Of a DNA stretch of 6,122 bases, positions 1-5,563 are shown piece by piece (within the stretch, counting starts at the first letter, position 1; each line of letters opens with the position of its first letter). Under the pieces are notes generated by a model. That model was not told the DNA's origin. It was given only the letters and a program-made list of their open reading frames with translations, and did no database searches. This DNA is from a bacterium (lineage in GTDB: Bacteria; Desulfobacterota; DSWW01): positions 1 through 6,122 of the forward strand of contig JAUWSZ010000173.1 of NCBI GenBank assembly GCA_030609865.1. The letters run 5' to 3'. The translations under genes were made by a program, and so were the position numbers.

Positions 1-165
1 ATCCAGCTTCCCGAGGGGGTCGAGATGGTCATGCCCGGGGACAACATCAACATGAAGGGCGAGTTGATCACCCCGGTAGCCCTCGAGAAAGAGCTTCGAT
101 TCGCCATCCGTGAGGGCGGCAGGACCGTCGGCGCCGGAGTCGTCATCGAAGTCATCGAAGATTAG
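1..165 (+). CDS. tuf: Elongation factor Tu, C-terminal fragment (5' end outside window)
   Basis: This is the last 54 codons of EF-Tu, the GTPase that delivers aminoacyl-tRNA to the ribosomal A site. The frame is open from base 1 and ends at TAG 163-165. The fragment carries the domain III signatures VMPGDNI (residues 10-16 of the fragment) and [15 protein letters not shown] (residues 34-48), which are near-invariant in bacterial EF-Tu. The last residues are IEVIED, slightly longer and more acidic than the E. coli end (AKVLG). The GTP-binding domain lies upstream and cannot be checked. Its place directly before rpsJ matches the common order in which the str operon (rpsL-rpsG-fusA-tuf) runs into the S10 operon. 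A nearby second tuf copy cannot be excluded. Confidence 0.97.
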   Translation: MQLPEGVEMVMPGDNINMKGELITPVALEKELRFAIREGGRTVGAGVVIEVIED

Positions 166-169
166 AAGC

Positions 170-249
170 ATTTAGCTATTAGCTTTTAGCCCTTAGCAAA
201 AACGCCCAACCACCAAAGACTTAATAGCTAACGGCTAATGGCTAACAGC
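170..249. repeat. Heptad-built inverted repeat in the tuf-rpsJ spacer
   Basis: The left arm (170-197) is four tandem heptamers of the form NNTTAGC. The right arm (222-249) is four tandem heptamers of the form TAAYRGC. Bases 175-197 and 227-249 are reverse complements at 19 of 23 positions, with one further G-U pair possible in RNA; the intervening loop is 29 nt (198-226). The repeat sits between the tuf stop and the rpsJ Shine-Dalgarno. No T-run follows, so it does not look like a standard intrinsic terminator. It could be a dispersed intergenic palindrome of the REP type, a leader RNA structure, or a protein-binding array. The structure is directly visible, but its role is unknown. Confidence 0.85.
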
Positions 250-286
250 CGGGGAATGGGCAGTCGACAGAAGGCTGCCGCACATA

Positions 287-296
287 GGGGGAGGAG
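287..296 (+). promoter_or_regulatory. Shine-Dalgarno of rpsJ, supporting a TTG start
   Basis: A purine run containing GGAGGAG ends 6 nt before the TTG at 303. No ATG in the rpsJ frame lies close to this site, and the TTG gives the expected S10 N-terminus, so the motif fixes the start. Confidence 0.8.
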
Positions 297-302
297 ACCT
301 AA

Positions 303-611
303 TTGGCTGCTCAAAAGATCCGCATCCGATTGAAGGCATACGAACACAAGATTCTTGACAATTCGACGACGGAGATCCTCGAAACGGTGCAACGAACCGG
401 CGCGCAGATTTCGGGACCCGTGCCCTTGCCGACAACCATCGAGAAATTTTGCGTATTGCGGTCTCCTCACATCGACAAGAAATCAAGGGAGCAGTTTGAA
501 ATCCGCACACACAAACGCCTCCTCGATATCCTGGAGCCGACCCAGCAGACAGTCGACGCACTGATGAAGCTGGAATTACCGCCGGGAGTCGACGTGGAGA
601 TCAAGCTGTAG
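303..611 (+). CDS. rpsJ: 30S ribosomal protein S10
   Basis: S10 is a protein of the 30S head; in many bacteria it also acts as NusE in transcription antitermination with NusB. The product is 102 residues, against about 103 in E. coli, so it is full length. Diagnostic stretches are [12 protein letters not shown] (5-16), GPVPLPT (38-44) and [12 protein letters not shown] (65-76), ending in VDVEIKL. The start is TTG, chosen because a strong Shine-Dalgarno lies 6 nt upstream and the N-terminus aligns with the family. It is the first gene of the S10 operon and follows the heptad palindrome. The usual next gene, rplC, is missing, and rplD begins 20 bp after the TAG stop. The intact C-terminus shows that the missing gene did not remove any of S10. 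Confidence 0.97.
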   Translation: MAAQKIRIRLKAYEHKILDNSTTEILETVQRTGAQISGPVPLPTTIEKFCVLRSPHIDKKSREQFEIRTHKRLLDILEPTQQTVDALMKLELPPGVDVEIKL

Positions 612-631
612 GAAGGGACTGGGAAAAGGTC

Positions 632-1255
632 ATGCCCACAGTGGATGTGCTGGACAAAGATGCTCAAAAGGTGGGTGAAATCGGCCTCCGGGACGATATC
701 TTCTCCGTAGAGCTCAAGCCGCACCTGTTCCATTTCGTCCTCCGGTACCAGCTTGCGGCGAAGCGAATGGGCACCGCCAGCACGAAGACCCGGAGCGAAG
801 TCAGGGCGACGGGAAGGAAGCTCTGGCGTCAGAAAGGCACCGGACGAGCACGGACAGGAACCCGCGGTTCTCCCCTGTGGCGGGGCGGGGGTGTCGTGTT
901 CGGCCCGAAACCTCGGGATTACGGACTGCGTGTACCGAAGAAGATGAGGAAGGCGGCCGTCCGCTGCGCCCTGAGCCTCAAGCTGACCGAATCCAAGCTG
1001 CTGGTCGTTGAACGTTTCGACCTGCCCGAGATCCGAACGAAGATCTTTGTCGACCACAAAGAGAAGCTCAAGCTGGCCAACGCCCTCATCGTCGTCAACG
1101 GCGAGAACGCAAACCTCCGGAAATCGGCCCGGAATGTCCCTGGGATCAAGGTATTGAAGACAGAAGGCCTGAATCTCTTCGACATCCTCCGTCACGACCA
1201 GCTCGTCCTGACGAAGGAAGCGATCGAGTATATCGAGAGGGTTTACGGATCATGA
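632..1255 (+). CDS. rplD: 50S ribosomal protein L4
   Basis: L4 is an early-assembly 50S protein whose long loop reaches the peptide exit tunnel. In E. coli and relatives it also represses the S10 operon by binding the leader mRNA. The product is 207 residues, within the usual range of about 200-210. The internal loop is complete: [11 protein letters not shown] (47-57), [10 protein letters not shown] (65-74), then [10 protein letters not shown] (83-92) and the basic stretch VPKKMRKAA (101-109). The start ATG is preceded by purine-rich GAAGGGA (612-618) and GGGAAAAGG (621-629). Its stop overlaps the rplW start in an ATGA arrangement, suggesting translational coupling. The oddity is its position immediately after rpsJ, where rplC normally intervenes. 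The protein itself looks normal and is not a fusion with L3. Confidence 0.97.
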   Translation: MPTVDVLDKDAQKVGEIGLRDDIFSVELKPHLFHFVLRYQLAAKRMGTASTKTRSEVRATGRKLWRQKGTGRARTGTRGSPLWRGGGVVFGPKPRDYGLRVPKKMRKAAVRCALSLKLTESKLLVVERFDLPEIRTKIFVDHKEKLKLANALIVVNGENANLRKSARNVPGIKVLKTEGLNLFDILRHDQLVLTKEAIEYIERVYGS

Positions 1256-1542
1256 AGAACCTCTATGCGGTCATCCGGCGTCCGATCATCACGGAAAAAG
1301 GCAATCTACAGAAGGAATTGAACAACAAAGTCACTTTCGAAGTCCACCCGGATGCGACCAAACAAGAAATCAAGGCGGCTGTACAGAAATTTTTTAAAGT
1401 TCGGGTCCTGAACGTTCATTCCCTGAACCAGCGTGGCAAGGTCAAACGTGTCGGCCGGTTCCTCGGGAAGCGCAGAAACTGGAAAAAAGCTATCGTCACC
1501 CTCGGACCGAACGATCAGATCGAATTCTTCGAAGGTGTCTAG
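1252..1542 (+). CDS. rplW: 50S ribosomal protein L23
   Basis: L23 lies at the exit of the 50S peptide tunnel and forms the docking site for trigger factor and the signal recognition particle. The product is 96 residues, typical for bacterial L23. Family features are the N-terminal RRPIITEK (9-16), the VRVLNVHSLNQRGKVKR stretch (50-66) and WKKAIVTL (77-84). The ATG overlaps the rplD stop by 4 bp, so translation is probably coupled to L4. A 36-bp spacer follows before rplB. Nothing in the sequence is unusual. Confidence 0.96.
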   Translation: MKNLYAVIRRPIITEKGNLQKELNNKVTFEVHPDATKQEIKAAVQKFFKVRVLNVHSLNQRGKVKRVGRFLGKRRNWKKAIVTLGPNDQIEFFEGV

Positions 1543-1578
1543 TACATCTGACCGCCGTTATTTGCCGGGAGATCCCCC

Positions 1579-2409
1579 ATGGCGTTGAAAACCTTTAAAC
1601 CAACTTCCGCTGGAAGAAGACATCAGACGAACACCTTCTTCGAGGAGATCACGACCTCGAAGCCCGAGAAGTCCCTCGTCCAAGGCCTGACCAAGAAAGG
1701 CGGTCGTAACAACAACGGCCGAATCACCGCCCGCCACCGGGGAGGTGGCCACAAGCGACGGTATCGATTCATCGATTTCAAGCGGGACAAACTCGACATT
1801 CCGGCACGGGTCGCGAGCATCGAATACGATCCGAACCGGTCTGCCCGAATCGCCCTGCTTCACTACGCGGATGGGGAAAAGCGGTACATCCTGGCGCCGA
1901 ATCACCTGAAAGTGGGCGATCGGGTCGTCTCCGGAGAGACCGCCGACATTCAGGCGGGCAACACCCTGCCTCTGCGCTTCATCCCCCTCGGCACCCTGGT
2001 TCACAACATCGAGATGAGGCCCGGCAAAGGGGCCCAAATGGTCCGTGCCGCCGGGACGGTCGCCCAGTTGCTCGCCAAGGAGGGCAATTACTCGCACATT
2101 CGCCTGCCCTCGGGTGAAGTCCGGCTCATCCACCTGAACTGCAAGGCCCCGATCGGGCAGCTCGGCAACCTGGAACACGAGAACATCTCTTACGGAAAAG
2201 CAGGCAAAACACGCTGGTTGGGCAGGAGGCCCCACGTACGGGGGGTCGTGATGAACCCCGTGGACCACCCTCACGGGGGTGGCGAGGGAAGGACATCCGG
2301 AGGCAGGCATCCGGTGACCCCCTGGGGCGTCCCGAACAAGGGATACAAGACCCGGGGAAAGAAGCCCTCGGACCGTTACATCCTCCGCAGAAGACACCAG
2401 AAGCTCTAG
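1579..2409 (+). CDS. rplB: 50S ribosomal protein L2
   Basis: L2 is one of the most conserved 50S proteins. It binds 23S rRNA near the peptidyl transferase centre and contributes to subunit joining. The product is 276 residues, the standard length. It contains the basic N-terminal region [20 protein letters not shown] (42-61) and the signature [14 protein letters not shown] (225-238), including the conserved histidines at 230 and 232. The C-terminus ends [13 protein letters not shown]. The ATG start has a GGGAGA motif at 1568-1573, 5 nt upstream. The stop is TAG, and a short hairpin overlaps it. The gene sits between rplW and rpsS as in the classic S10 operon. Confidence 0.98.
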   Translation: MALKTFKPTSAGRRHQTNTFFEEITTSKPEKSLVQGLTKKGGRNNNGRITARHRGGGHKRRYRFIDFKRDKLDIPARVASIEYDPNRSARIALLHYADGEKRYILAPNHLKVGDRVVSGETADIQAGNTLPLRFIPLGTLVHNIEMRPGKGAQMVRAAGTVAQLLAKEGNYSHIRLPSGEVRLIHLNCKAPIGQLGNLEHENISYGKAGKTRWLGRRPHVRGVVMNPVDHPHGGGEGRTSGGRHPVTPWGVPNKGYKTRGKKPSDRYILRRRHQKL

Positions 2410-2423
2410 GAACAGCCTCCTAG
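2406..2423 (+). other. Short hairpin across the rplB stop codon
   Basis: CTAGGA (2406-2411) and TCCTAG (2418-2423) form a perfect 6-bp stem with a 6-nt loop. No T-run follows, so it is not a terminator. The right arm contains CTCCT, complementary to the AGGAG of the rpsS ribosome binding site at 2464-2468, so a competing pairing is possible. It may also be chance. Confidence 0.3.
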
Positions 2424-2476
2424 GCCCGTCATCTTCTGTCCGAGTCATTTGCAAGGGAGTTGAAGGAGAGATCAAC

Positions 2477-2755
2477 ATGCCAAGGTCGGTGTCAAAAGGC
2501 CCCTTCATTGACGCTCATCTCCAGAAGAAGGTGGATGAGGCAATCGCCATCAGGTCGAAAAGGATCATCCAGACGTGGTCGAGAAGGTCGACAATCTCTC
2601 CGGACTTCGTGGGACTGACCTTCGCGGTTCACAATGGAAAGAAATTCATCCCCGTATTCGTCACCGAGAACATGGTCGGGCACAAGCTGGGTGAGTTCTC
2701 CCCTACCAGGACCTTTTACGGACACTCGGGAGGCAGGAAGTCGAAGCTGAAATAG
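2477..2755 (+). CDS. rpsS: 30S ribosomal protein S19
   Basis: S19 is a 30S head protein that, with S13, contacts the A-site tRNA region and the intersubunit bridge. The product is 92 residues, the usual length. It shows the family stretches KGPF (7-10), [14 protein letters not shown] (27-40), [11 protein letters not shown] (51-61) and [13 protein letters not shown] (68-80), then the basic tail GGRKSKLK. The ATG has a strong AAGGAGAG Shine-Dalgarno at 2463-2470, 6 nt upstream. The upstream spacer of 67 bp is longer than most in this cluster and holds the small hairpin at the rplB stop. No anomaly is seen in the protein. Confidence 0.97.
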   Translation: MPRSVSKGPFIDAHLQKKVDEAIAIRSKRIIQTWSRRSTISPDFVGLTFAVHNGKKFIPVFVTENMVGHKLGEFSPTRTFYGHSGGRKSKLK

Positions 2756-2796
2756 GCCTCGAGCCTTTCCCGCTTTTACAAAACTTCTTGATGGTT

Positions 2797-2800
2797 GGGA
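2797..2800 (+). promoter_or_regulatory. Weak Shine-Dalgarno of rplV
   Basis: GGGA lies 6 nt before the ATG at 2807. It favours that ATG over the in-frame TTG at 2795, which has no purine-rich motif at a suitable distance. Confidence 0.45.
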
Positions 2801-2806
2801 TCGAAT

Positions 2807-3139
2807 ATGGAAGCCGTAGCCAGAGCAAGATACATTCGGATCGGTCCGAGGAAGGCACGACTCGTTGCAGACCTCATTCGAGGGAAGTCCGCCGAACAAG
2901 CTTCTCAACTCTTGACCTATACGCAGAAGTCGGCAGCCCCCATCATCAAGAAGGTGTTGCTTTCAGCGATCGCCAACGCTGAGAACAAAGGCGATATAGA
3001 CGTCGATACCCTTTACGTAAAGACGATTTTCGTGGACCAGGGGCCCACGCAAAAACGTTCCCGCCCCCGGGCCATGGGCAGGGCAACGCAGATCCAGAAG
3101 AAGACCAGTCACATTACCATCGTGCTCGATGAGGCGTAG
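2807..3139 (+). CDS. rplV: 50S ribosomal protein L22
   Basis: L22 binds all domains of 23S rRNA, and its long beta hairpin lines the peptide tunnel near the macrolide site. Starting at ATG 2807 the product is 110 residues, the same length as E. coli L22. The N-terminus [20 protein letters not shown] matches the family start pattern, followed by ADLIRGK (21-27). The tunnel hairpin segment [15 protein letters not shown] (79-93) and the C-terminal TSHITIVL (100-107) are intact, with no insertion or deletion of the type linked to macrolide resistance. An in-frame TTG at 2795 would add four residues but lacks a good Shine-Dalgarno. An unusually long spacer follows before rpsC. Confidence 0.95.
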   Translation: MEAVARARYIRIGPRKARLVADLIRGKSAEQASQLLTYTQKSAAPIIKKVLLSAIANAENKGDIDVDTLYVKTIFVDQGPTQKRSRPRAMGRATQIQKKTSHITIVLDEA

Positions 3140-3203
3140 TCGGCCGGGCCGACGAACAGGCTGCCCCGGGCGTGCGCAACCCCGGACGGTCGAAACCGCC
3201 CGG
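3140..3203 (+). other. Structured GC-rich spacer between rplV and rpsC
   Basis: The spacer can form several hairpins. TCGGC/GCCGA (3140-3152) has a 3-nt loop. CCGG-A-CGGT pairs with ACCG-C-CCGG (3182-3203) around a CGAA tetraloop, with 8 pairs and one mismatch. In addition, CCGGGCG (3166-3172) perfectly matches CGCCCGG (3197-3203), which would exclude the second hairpin. No T-run follows. A leader or attenuator-like element is possible, but in GC-rich DNA such pairings also occur by chance. Confidence 0.4.
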
Positions 3204-3231
3204 ACTTGATCGTTCTCAATCGCATTTGAAC

Positions 3232-3238
3232 AGGAGGT
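3232..3238 (+). promoter_or_regulatory. Consensus Shine-Dalgarno of rpsC, deciding a TTG start
   Basis: A perfect AGGAGGT lies 5 nt upstream of the TTG at 3244. It shows that rpsC starts at TTG, not at the in-frame GTG at 3172, and that the region before it is untranslated. Confidence 0.9.
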
Positions 3239-3243
3239 ACTCC

Positions 3244-3906
3244 TTGGGACAGAAGGTACATCCGATTGGATTCCGTCTCGGCATCACCCAAACGTGGGGA
3301 TCCAAATGGTATGCGGATCGGGAATACGCTCAGTATCTCCACGAGGATCTGTGGATCCGGGACCATATCAAGAAAAACCTGCAGCACGCGGGAATCGCCA
3401 AGGTCGATATCGAGCGCGCAGCACTGAAGGTAAAGGTCCACATCCACACCTCCCGTCCCGGGATCGTGATCGGCAAGAAAGGCTCCGAGGTCGACCGGTT
3501 CCGGAAGGAACTGGAGCAACACACCAAGAAGGAAGTCTTCCTGAACATTCTCGAAATACGCAAGCCTGAGTTGGATGCGCAGCTCGTTGCGGAGAACGTG
3601 GCCACCCAGCTGGAACGGAGAGTCGCTTTCCGAAGGGCCATGCGGAAGGCGGTCTCCACTTCCTTGAAGTTCGGTGCCCAGGGGATCAAGGTCAGCTGTT
3701 CCGGAAGACTGGGGGGCGCCGAAATGGCCCGCCGGGAGTGGTATCGGGAGGGCCGTGTGCCCCTGCACACTCTCCGGGCCCATATCGACTACGGGTTTAC
3801 GCAGGCAAAGACGACCTACGGCATCATCGGGGTGAAGGTCTGGATCTTCAAAGGCGAGGTCCTCCCCGGCGACGAAAAGAAACGAAGAGAGCAACTGGGA
3901 GTATAG
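3244..3906 (+). CDS. rpsC: 30S ribosomal protein S3
   Basis: S3 is a 30S protein at the mRNA entry channel, with a role in mRNA unwinding. From TTG 3244 the product is 220 residues, within the normal range for bacteria. The N-terminus [12 protein letters not shown] (2-13) is the universal S3 start. The type II KH domain shows the GXXG loop GKKG (77-80) within [11 protein letters not shown]. The C-terminal domain carries [20 protein letters not shown] and [20 protein letters not shown]. The frame stays open upstream to about 3133, but the consensus Shine-Dalgarno and family alignment put the start at the TTG. Unlike in E. coli, where rplV and rpsC are close together, a 104-bp spacer precedes the gene. 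Confidence 0.97.
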   Translation: MGQKVHPIGFRLGITQTWGSKWYADREYAQYLHEDLWIRDHIKKNLQHAGIAKVDIERAALKVKVHIHTSRPGIVIGKKGSEVDRFRKELEQHTKKEVFLNILEIRKPELDAQLVAENVATQLERRVAFRRAMRKAVSTSLKFGAQGIKVSCSGRLGGAEMARREWYREGRVPLHTLRAHIDYGFTQAKTTYGIIGVKVWIFKGEVLPGDEKKRREQLGV

Positions 3907-3912
3907 TCTGCT

Positions 3913-4326
3913 GTGTTAAGTCCCAAGAAAATCAAGCACAGGAAGCAGCGGCGGGGCAGGCTCACGGGCGCGAGGCTCGGCGGATCCTTCGTCAGTTTCG
4001 GGAAGTACGCACTCCAGGCGCTGGAGCCATGCTGGATCACATCGCGGCAGATTGAAGCAGGCCGTATCGCCATCACCCGCCATGTCAAACGGGGTGGAAA
4101 GATCTGGATTCGAATCTTTCCGGACAAACCGATCACGGCGAAACCGGCGGAAACCCGTATGGGCGGTGGAAAAGGCAATCCGGAACTCTGGGTGGCCGTA
4201 GTCCGGCCGGGCCGAATCCTGTACGAGATCGACGGCGTGGAAGAGAATGTCGCCCGGGAGGCCTTCCGGCTTGCCGGCCACAAACTCCCCGTGAAGACCC
4301 GATTCCTGTTGCGCGAGGAGCAATAA
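3913..4326 (+). CDS. rplP: 50S ribosomal protein L16
   Basis: L16 is a late-assembly 50S protein that positions A-site tRNA and helps form the functional peptidyl transferase centre. The product is 137 residues, standard length. The start is GTG, giving [17 protein letters not shown], which matches the family N-terminus. A GGGAG motif at 3897-3901, inside the end of rpsC, lies 11 nt upstream, a rather long spacing. Conserved stretches are RIFPDKPIT (67-75), ETRMGGGKG (80-88) and LYEIDGV. Arg82 aligns with the arginine that is hydroxylated in E. coli L16. The gene begins 6 bp after the rpsC stop, and its own stop overlaps the rpmC start by 1 bp. Confidence 0.97.
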   Translation: MLSPKKIKHRKQRRGRLTGARLGGSFVSFGKYALQALEPCWITSRQIEAGRIAITRHVKRGGKIWIRIFPDKPITAKPAETRMGGGKGNPELWVAVVRPGRILYEIDGVEENVAREAFRLAGHKLPVKTRFLLREEQ

Positions 4327-4535
4327 TGAAGCCTGCAGAAGTCAGAGAGCTATCAAACGAGGAACTCGAGCACAAAGAACAGGACCTGCGGGAAGAACTG
4401 TTCAACTTGACCATCCAACACGCTACCGGCCAGTTGGACAACACCGCGAGGATCGTTCACGTTAAGAAGGTTATCGCACGACTGCACACCATCCACCGGG
4501 AGAGAACGATGAGCAAAGGGGATGAGCATGCCTGA
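4326..4535 (+). CDS. rpmC: 50S ribosomal protein L29
   Basis: L29 is a small, two-helix 50S protein near the tunnel exit, next to L23. The product is 69 residues, compared with about 63 in E. coli. It begins [14 protein letters not shown] and contains [20 protein letters not shown] (24-43), the family core. The C-terminal tail (SKGDEHA) is short and charged. The ATG shares one base with the rplP TAA stop (TAATG), and the 3' end overlaps rpsQ, so expression is probably coupled on both sides. The tail doubles as the rpsQ ribosome binding site. Confidence 0.95.
   Translation: MKPAEVRELSNEELEHKEQDLREELFNLTIQHATGQLDNTARIVHVKKVIARLHTIHRERTMSKGDEHA
4515..4521 (+). promoter_or_regulatory. Shine-Dalgarno of rpsQ inside rpmC
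   Basis: AAAGGGG lies 6 nt before the ATG at 4528. For the alternative in-frame ATG at 4522 the spacing would be zero, so 4528 is the better start. Confidence 0.6.
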
Positions 4536-4827
4536 GGGCACTAGCAGAACGCGACTCAAGGGTACCGTCACAAGCATCAAAATGGACAAAACGGTGGTTG
4601 TCACCGTTCAGAGAATAGTCAAGCATCCCCTCTACAAGAAATACATCGGCCGGAGCAAACGGTATCCGGCACACGACGAACGGAATCGTTGCAAGAATGG
4701 AGACTTAGTGGAGATCGTGTCCACCCGTCCGTTCAGCAAGACGAAACGCTGGGCGGTCATGAAGGTTCTGAAGCCGGCGGACACGTCCCTTTCCCTGGAT
4801 GCGGCGGAAAAGGAAACGGTACCATGA
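4528..4827 (+). CDS. rpsQ: 30S ribosomal protein S17
   Basis: S17 is a primary-binding 30S protein of the OB-fold type that nucleates assembly on the 16S 5' domain. From ATG 4528 the product is 99 residues; from the in-frame ATG at 4522 it would be 101. The core matches the family: [19 protein letters not shown] (7-25), HPLYKKYI (33-40), [12 protein letters not shown] (48-59) and RPFSKTKRW (67-75). It is about 15 residues longer than E. coli S17, because of a polar C-terminal tail after VLKPAD that may be disordered. The start overlaps the end of rpmC by 8 bp and the stop overlaps the rplN start by 4 bp (ATGA). This is the last gene of the classic S10 operon. Confidence 0.95.
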   Translation: MPEGTSRTRLKGTVTSIKMDKTVVVTVQRIVKHPLYKKYIGRSKRYPAHDERNRCKNGDLVEIVSTRPFSKTKRWAVMKVLKPADTSLSLDAAEKETVP

Positions 4828-5192
4828 TCCAGATGCAAACGAAGCTCAAGGCCGCCGACAATTCCGGGGCAAAAACGCTCTTCTGCATAAAGGTACTCGG
4901 TGGCACGAGGAGAAAGTACGCCTCCGTCGGGGATGTGATCGTTGTCTCCATCCGGGAAGCCCTGCCTGCATCGAAGGTAAAGAAGGGAGACGTGCATCGG
5001 GCCGTTGTCGTCCGAACCCGGAAGGAGATCCGAAGAAACGACGGCTCCTACATCAAGTTCGACAACAACTCTGCCGTCTTGATCACCCCCCAGCGCGAGC
5101 CGATCGGGACCCGCATCTTCGGTCCCGTGGCCAGAGAGCTTCGGGCGAAGAACTTCATGAAGATCATCTCTCTGGCGCCTGAAGTCGTCTGA
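4824..5192 (+). CDS. rplN: 50S ribosomal protein L14
   Basis: L14 is a 50S surface protein at the subunit interface that contacts 16S rRNA (bridge B8), and in many bacteria it is the binding site for the silencing factor RsfS. From ATG 4824 the product is 122 residues, matching the family. It has [17 protein letters not shown] at the start, then CIKVLGG, the basic stretch [21 protein letters not shown] and the C-terminal [24 protein letters not shown] in fragments typical of L14. The frame is open further upstream (to 4689), but that stretch lies inside rpsQ. The motif AAAAGGAA at 4808-4815 serves as ribosome binding site. It is the first gene of the spc operon, joined here to rpsQ by a 4-bp overlap, so no separate spc promoter is evident. 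Confidence 0.97.
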   Translation: MIQMQTKLKAADNSGAKTLFCIKVLGGTRRKYASVGDVIVVSIREALPASKVKKGDVHRAVVVRTRKEIRRNDGSYIKFDNNSAVLITPQREPIGTRIFGPVARELRAKNFMKIISLAPEVV

Positions 5193-5214
5193 GGCGGATA
5201 CGAGGCAAAAGGGC

Positions 5215-5544
5215 ATGGAAAAGGCAAAGCTGCACATCAAGAAGAACGACACGGTGATCGTCACCAAGGGCAAGGAAAAGGGGAAGTCGGGGAAAGTCCT
5301 GCGTGTGTTCCCTGAGAAGGGGAAGGCGATTGTCGAAAAGCTGAACTTCATCAAGCGCCACGCCAAACCCAGCCAGCAAATGCGCCAAGGGGGCATCATC
5401 GAAAAAGAAGCTCCCCTCACCCTGTCCAACCTGATGGTCCTTTGCCCGAAGTGCAACAAACCGGTTCGAACGGGCAGGAAGAGACTGGAAGACAAGAAGA
5501 GCGTCCGGGTCTGCAAAAAATGCGGGGACATCCTGGACAAGTAA
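5215..5544 (+). CDS. rplX: 50S ribosomal protein L24, four-cysteine form
   Basis: L24 is an assembly initiator of the 50S subunit located near the tunnel exit. The product is 109 residues, normal length. The KOW motif is in residues 11-34 ([20 protein letters not shown]). The C-terminal half holds two CXXC pairs, CPKC (77-80) and CKKC (100-103), forming a probable zinc ribbon. Many bacterial L24 proteins, including E. coli's, lack this, so this is a metal-binding (C+) type. The ATG at 5215 follows purine-rich GAGGCAAAAGGG (5202-5213). It begins 22 bp after rplN and precedes rplE, as in the canonical spc order. Confidence 0.97.
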   Translation: MEKAKLHIKKNDTVIVTKGKEKGKSGKVLRVFPEKGKAIVEKLNFIKRHAKPSQQMRQGGIIEKEAPLTLSNLMVLCPKCNKPVRTGRKRLEDKKSVRVCKKCGDILDK

Positions 5545-5551
5545 GAACCTT

Positions 5552-5559
5552 GGAGGAAC
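5552..5559 (+). promoter_or_regulatory. Shine-Dalgarno of rplE, supporting a GTG start
   Basis: GGAGGAAC lies about 5 nt upstream of the GTG at 5564, with no ATG near a suitable position. It supports the GTG start and the short N-terminal extension of L5. Confidence 0.75.
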
Positions 5560-5563
5560 GGCA

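Noticed and set aside
170..249. The heptad palindrome as an intrinsic terminator of tuf.
   Set aside because: The loop is 29 nt, the stem is AT-rich with mismatches, and no T-run follows the right arm.
198..286. Possible promoter for the S10 operon between tuf and rpsJ.
   Set aside because: I found only AT-rich pieces belonging to the heptad repeat (such as TTAATA at 221-226) and no paired -35/-10 motifs at a proper spacing.
632..760. Possibility that the L4 gene is an L3-L4 fusion or holds an L3 remnant.
   Set aside because: The L4 N-terminus aligns with ordinary L4 from its first residues, and the total length of 207 is normal.
467..1195. Long open frame on the minus strand opposite rpsJ and rplD.
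   Set aside because: It runs antisense to two well-supported ribosomal protein genes, has no recognisable domain, and is explained by the codon bias of GC-rich genes.
1558..2508. 316-codon open frame on the minus strand opposite rplB.
   Set aside because: It is the mirror of L2, one of the most conserved proteins known. The translation is low-complexity and resembles no family I recognise.
3133..3243. Possible N-terminal extension of S3: the frame is open upstream of TTG 3244, with a GTG at 3172.
   Set aside because: A consensus AGGAGGT sits 5 nt before TTG 3244, and the family N-terminus ([12 protein letters not shown]) begins there. The upstream frame encodes nothing family-like.
4632..5540. 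302-codon open frame on the minus strand opposite rpsQ, rplN and rplX.
   Set aside because: It spans the antisense of three real genes and their junctions, with no plausible protein features or ribosome binding site of note.
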